Source of the DNA: Blastomussa wellsi
Lineage: Eukaryota; Cnidaria; Anthozoa; Scleractinia; Plerogyridae
Reading direction: 5' to 3'
Length of the DNA stretch: 64,000 bases
Assembly (NCBI GenBank): GCA_947652115.1
Contig: OX393572.1
Location: 1,931,102-1,995,101, forward strand
The notes under the pieces are model-generated. The model did not search any database and was not told where the DNA came from. It saw nothing but the letters and a program-made list of their open reading frames with translations. Shown piece by piece: positions 59,916 through 64,000 of this stretch. Made by a program: the position numbers and the translations under genes. Every line of letters begins with the position of its first letter. The stretch's first letter is position 1.

Positions 59916-62486
59916 AGCACGCAGCTCTATTGTTTTAAGGCTAGGGTCCATTGTTACTGTTGTTTGTTTATCATTTCTTCAGCCAATACTGTGGGACCTT
60001 GTAAAAAGCTGCGTACCACCCCCAAGATTCATTGTGTAGTCAAATAAAATATTTTGAAATTTGGCAGACCATTATTTAAATTTTTGTGCCCAAAACTACA
60101 ACACAGTCAGATGGTATTAATTGTAAAAATGTTTGCATTAAATATGTTAGTCCAGTTGTGGCCCTCTCTCTGTTATGCAATGTTACACTTTTGGGGTGAA
60201 AGGATCCAGGGACACTAATTGTTGTCTACGTATGCTCAAAATGCAATCCTCAGTACAGATAAGTGTGCAAAGAAGGAACTTTCTTGTGAAGGGAACTCCT
60301 TGTTTAAAGTTTTGTCCTTACTCATTGAAAACATTTTGACAACATAAATTAAATGCCAACTGTGTTGTACAAACTTCAAATGTCGGATGATCAAGGAATC
60401 TGGCAACATTTGATATCCACCAATGCCAGGTCATGTTTTTCTGGACATGTTCACACCAAGATTTAATATAATTATTTAGTGAAAAGGCCAGTATTGTATC
60501 AGTACTTTATCAGTTTGAAAGTATTGACTCACAGGCCTTGGGCAGCCTCCTACAAGCCAAAATACTGCACCTTGGGCTGTCCATGCCCATGAAGTAAAAA
60601 AATAACTTAACCTCACTTGAAAGGTCTTTAGGAGGGAAGAGAATGGCATTTTCCTTTTAGTAACATCTCTCGTTCAAGAGATTCAAGTTTTTGTATTATG
60701 CAAATTAGATAACTGATGACGTCATATGTAGTTTACAGTGTGAGGTCAGATACAAAATATAAAAGCCAAGACTAATTTCCAGGGCCCACACACGTTCTCA
60801 TTCTTTCTGAGAGATGAAAGTACAGGAACCTGTGAATAATGAACCTATCAATGTAAATCCCAGGGGGTTGGGGGTGCAGGCATACGTGGGGGACTTGACA
60901 GTAGTTATTGTCCTGTAGTGGGGACTTTTGACCATTTTTGTTGGACTTTTGAGAAGCATATTGCCTTTCGTGACTTTTGACCATCCATAATTGCCCTTGG
61001 TAAGGGCAATTGAACAGAAATCTCGGGTCAGTTCAAATCCCCCACCTATGCTCTGAGCAAGGATTCGCCGGTACTGAACCATGATCAGGATCACCCCAAA
61101 GGAACGCACCCAAAGTGCAATCAAAAAATAGAGCTAATATGAAGCATAGGCAGTACCGGTATGTTTATGATAAAACTTTTCAGGAATAGTATTTTTAATA
61201 AATTAGTTTCAGTCACATAATTGAGTGATAGGTTCTGAAACTGGGGCTTCTGTTGTATTTATTTTGAACAGACAATACAGTCATTCAATGAATCCAGACC
61301 AATTAAAAATATATATGTTTCGTTTGTGATCGAGTATCGAAACAAAAGCCACCCTTTACATATCGTCGCCTTTGATGCCATGCTAAAACAAAAAACTTTA
61401 GTAATCGATTGAAATATTAATTGGTATCTAGCGATATATCAAAAGAACCAGAAATAAACCAGTAGTTGTGACAATAATTTTGATCGCCTACCAGTGGTAA
61501 AACGATCCAAAACCAGAAAGAAGGAAAACTCTGCTTGACTCCCCCACTTTGCCACCGAGAAATATGTTTTGTTTTAAATAGGGGCTCGTATGATTGGTGA
61601 AATGCCTAGATGGCAAATGGATAGAAGAAATTAATGGGCGCGTTATTTCCCCCTCTTCAATACCAAGCGTTTGTTTTGAAACGTGCCTTTTCAAGTGGAA
61701 AAGACCACCAGTTCTGTTGTCTGGTCACGCGACCGCTCGGGCCGAGTTTATTTTCATTTCGCGCTTGTATAATTTACATGTTCTTACAGAAAAAAAATCC
61801 TTACTGAAATAATTTCTCTTCATGTGTTCGTCTTAATTTGATAGAAAAAAAAACCTTGTAGATAGAGAATTTACGCTCCTGAAAAGAGTGTATCGTGTAA
61901 CGGTGTACACAAAGAACTAAAACAGCTTATACTGTATGACTGATCGTTTATTGACCAACCGTGAATGAAGATGGGGTCGGATTAATCTTAGACAAAAGGG
62001 TCATTGATGTGAATAATTCATCAACCCAACCAACATATTTTGATCTCGATACGGAATTGTTTGTTTTTGTAAAGTTTTCTTGAGATCCCTTTGTAGAGAT
62101 TGCTGTGATTGGAACAGAATACAATACATACGGCGAAAAACACAATGGGCGACTTGGCAGGGTGTAATGAGAATATTTAGCGCGATGGCAACGCAACTGC
62201 CAGATTGTATCAGCTAGTTTTGTTCACAGAAGTTATCGAATAGCACAAAATCCTTCAAATTATTTTCAAAGACTCGCTGAATTTACATTGTAAAATTTTA
62301 AGAAAGAAGATGCTAATATAAACCGCGTTCTTCAAATTAGTAACCTTATCTACAGCTTGATCGAAATTGATATTCTTGTTTCATAAAGGAAAGGAGAATT
62401 CCTCTGTCAATCACTTCGAGAAGTTCGCAGTCGCCGCTGCTGAAGGGGGTTTACTCAGCCCGGCACCGATATCACCGCCGTTCAAA
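59916..62486. other. Intergenic region between NEURL2 and SPATS2-like genes
   Basis: Mostly AT-rich. I see no coding match, tRNA or clear inverted element. The last 60 bp before 62487 are GC-richer and probably 5' UTR/promoter of the next gene. Confidence 0.5.
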
Positions 62487-64000
62487 ATGGCGAAGAAAAT
62501 CTCTTTGAAACAAGGTTCGTGAAATTTCCGATTAATCAGAAAGCGATTACATTTTCCTAGAAAACTTGGGGACGAATTTAAAAACATCTTTCACCATTTC
62601 CTCTTCTAGAAAAAGACTTCTTTGACACCAGAAGCGGTCGCGTTTTTGCAGACTTGAATTTCTCTCAACGAAGTTCCGCAAATCCCAAGACAGAAGTAAG
62701 TTTATTTCGTTGTTTCTCGACCCAAATCGCAAGTCCGTGAAATAATCTTGTTGTATTCAAGGCTGACAAGTTATAATTTCCTCTGTGCATTACTCTTCAA
62801 AGATTGGATTTATTCGCGAAGCTTTCCCTCTTCGAAGCAAAGATGACATAACCTTGGTCCTGCAGTCCTGCGATTACAATGTGGAAGCAGCTATTGCTTG
62901 CTTCACAAACGGTAAGACATTCATTTATGTCTTCAACGGCCAGTTTTTATGCAAGAAAACCGGCAGATTTTACGTTAAACGGGAGGTCCTATGTTTTCGA
63001 AGCGAAACAAAAATTAAGTTTATGGTCGCTGTGGGCACTGTCCATCCCGTTTCTACGCAGAGAAGAATGTCAAATTCCAACAATTTTCAGCAACCATTTC
63101 CAGTATTTTACGTTCCGTTTCAGGAGAAGCGGATAACCTTTTGAAAGAGTGGAATACTCAAGGAAAGAAGTCAAAGGTTTGAACCTAATAACTTTTTACC
63201 ACTGTATTAACTAATATTTTCCAGGTCTTTTAATTCTTTGTCACGTCATTTCAATATTGAACCAGTTGTATTTAATATTTAAAATGGATCACTCGATATT
63301 TAAACGAATTTCAAGGTGAGAATTTAGGCGATATTTCATTTAGGCGCAAGCTTTAGACTGTGCAGATTAATATTTTGTTGTGTTCAAATTACCTCGGATT
63401 TGATTTGTGTGAGATTTTGCAAGTTTACATTAGCTCGAAAAATTTGGTCCTATCATATAGCATGATATAGTACAATTTAGCACGTCATCGAAAATACGCC
63501 ACTAAAACTCATATCATGTCATTTTGTAAGAAGCTAGAAGTATACACAGTTAATATCAATGTGATAAATGCCTCGTTTCGTTTGTTGTGAGAATTCAGAC
63601 ACGTTATAGCTTCCGGCAGTTGAAAGGAAAATTCTGATCTTCTCATTTACATTTATGCTATGGAGTCGTGCAGGGCATGTTCAAAAATGGCTGTATTTGT
63701 AGTCATTAATATGCACTGCCAAAGACTGGTGTTACCATTCCTGTAGCTCCATTTCCATTGCTTTAGGGTTCCAGTCTCAAATTCCGAATGTTTGACAATC
63801 TATCTGTGACAGGACTGTCTTCTGGCGTTTCTCGATATATTGGCAAAATCTAGGACGGTTGTGAAACCTTGATCATCTCGGATTTTCCCGACATGTTAAG
63901 GTCTCAATTCTAATGAAAGGGATAGGGTATACTCTTTTTTCCTTGTATTCATACTAATTTTAGCCAATGGGAAAGTCTCTTGATAGAGAATTAACTGCTC
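62487..64000 (+). CDS. SPATS2: SPATS2/SPATS2L-like protein, first four exons (3' end outside window)
   Basis: Exons 62487-62514, 62610-62695, 62803-62911 and 63124-63176 join in frame to 92 codons. The product begins MAKKISLKQEKDFFDTRSGR and contains a UBA-like helical domain: IGFIREAFPLRSKDDITLVL, then NVEAAIACFTNGEADNLLKE and W, ending in the basic GKKSK. This matches the N-terminus of the SPATS2/SPATS2L family (UBA-like domain, DUF1387), proteins linked to RNA binding but without a firm molecular role. Exon 3 uses the acceptor CTTCAAAG because the nearer TATTCAAG would run into a stop. The donor after 63176 (AAG|GTTTGA) opens an intron that fills 63177-64000 with no recognised feature. Confidence 0.8.

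Overview
This window is intron-rich, repeat-dense eukaryotic DNA. It is most likely from an anthozoan cnidarian, probably a reef coral. That inference rests on secreted EGF-TLDc genes in tandem, clean metazoan orthologues (RAB3GAP1, NEURL2, SPATS2), canonical GT-AG introns, GIY-YIG Penelope-like retroelements, tRNA-derived SINEs and many TTAA-flanked MITEs. The species cannot be named from the sequence alone.

Layout. (1) Positions 1-28,110, + strand: a tandem array of secreted EGF/TLDc-domain genes. Copy A (1-4566, lacking its start) and copy B (14,042-18,771, complete, 435 aa) lie in a recent segmental duplication of about 7.2 kb. A third TLDc module (21,685-25,372) encodes two TLDc domains in tandem, and its first exon has been cut and joined to a Penelope-like element. 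Each copy carries several candidate C-terminal TLDc exons in the same phase, some broken. Older, more diverged duplicated 3' flanks (7,960-9,520 and 25,975-28,110) show that the array grew in at least two rounds. (2) 29,660-55,575, - strand: a complete RAB3GAP1 orthologue that I reconstructed as 27 exons (1,094 aa), with the catalytic arginine region conserved. Its introns hold most of the mobile DNA. The largest intron (33,941-39,921) carries two opposite-strand genes: a protein with a perfect viral-type 2A ribosome-skipping motif followed by a truncated OTU protease domain, and an RPA-like OB-fold/zinc-ribbon protein. Together they resemble accessory genes of a Helitron-type element, but no Rep/helicase is visible. 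(3) 55,576-55,863: a 288 bp head-to-head promoter region with a palindromic CRE. (4) 55,864-59,154, + strand: a three-exon NEURL2-like gene (NHR domain plus SOCS box). (5) 62,487 to beyond the end, + strand: the first four exons of a SPATS2/SPATS2L-like gene.

Mobile DNA includes one Penelope-like family with palindromic solo copies and long target-site duplications, a second Penelope-like fragment, a tRNA-derived SINE family with at least eight copies (two of them split by later insertions), TTAA-flanked MITEs, hAT-like MITEs beside splice donors, long fold-back elements and several minisatellites. Exon boundaries were placed by hand from splice signals, reading phase and family similarity. 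They have not been checked against transcripts.
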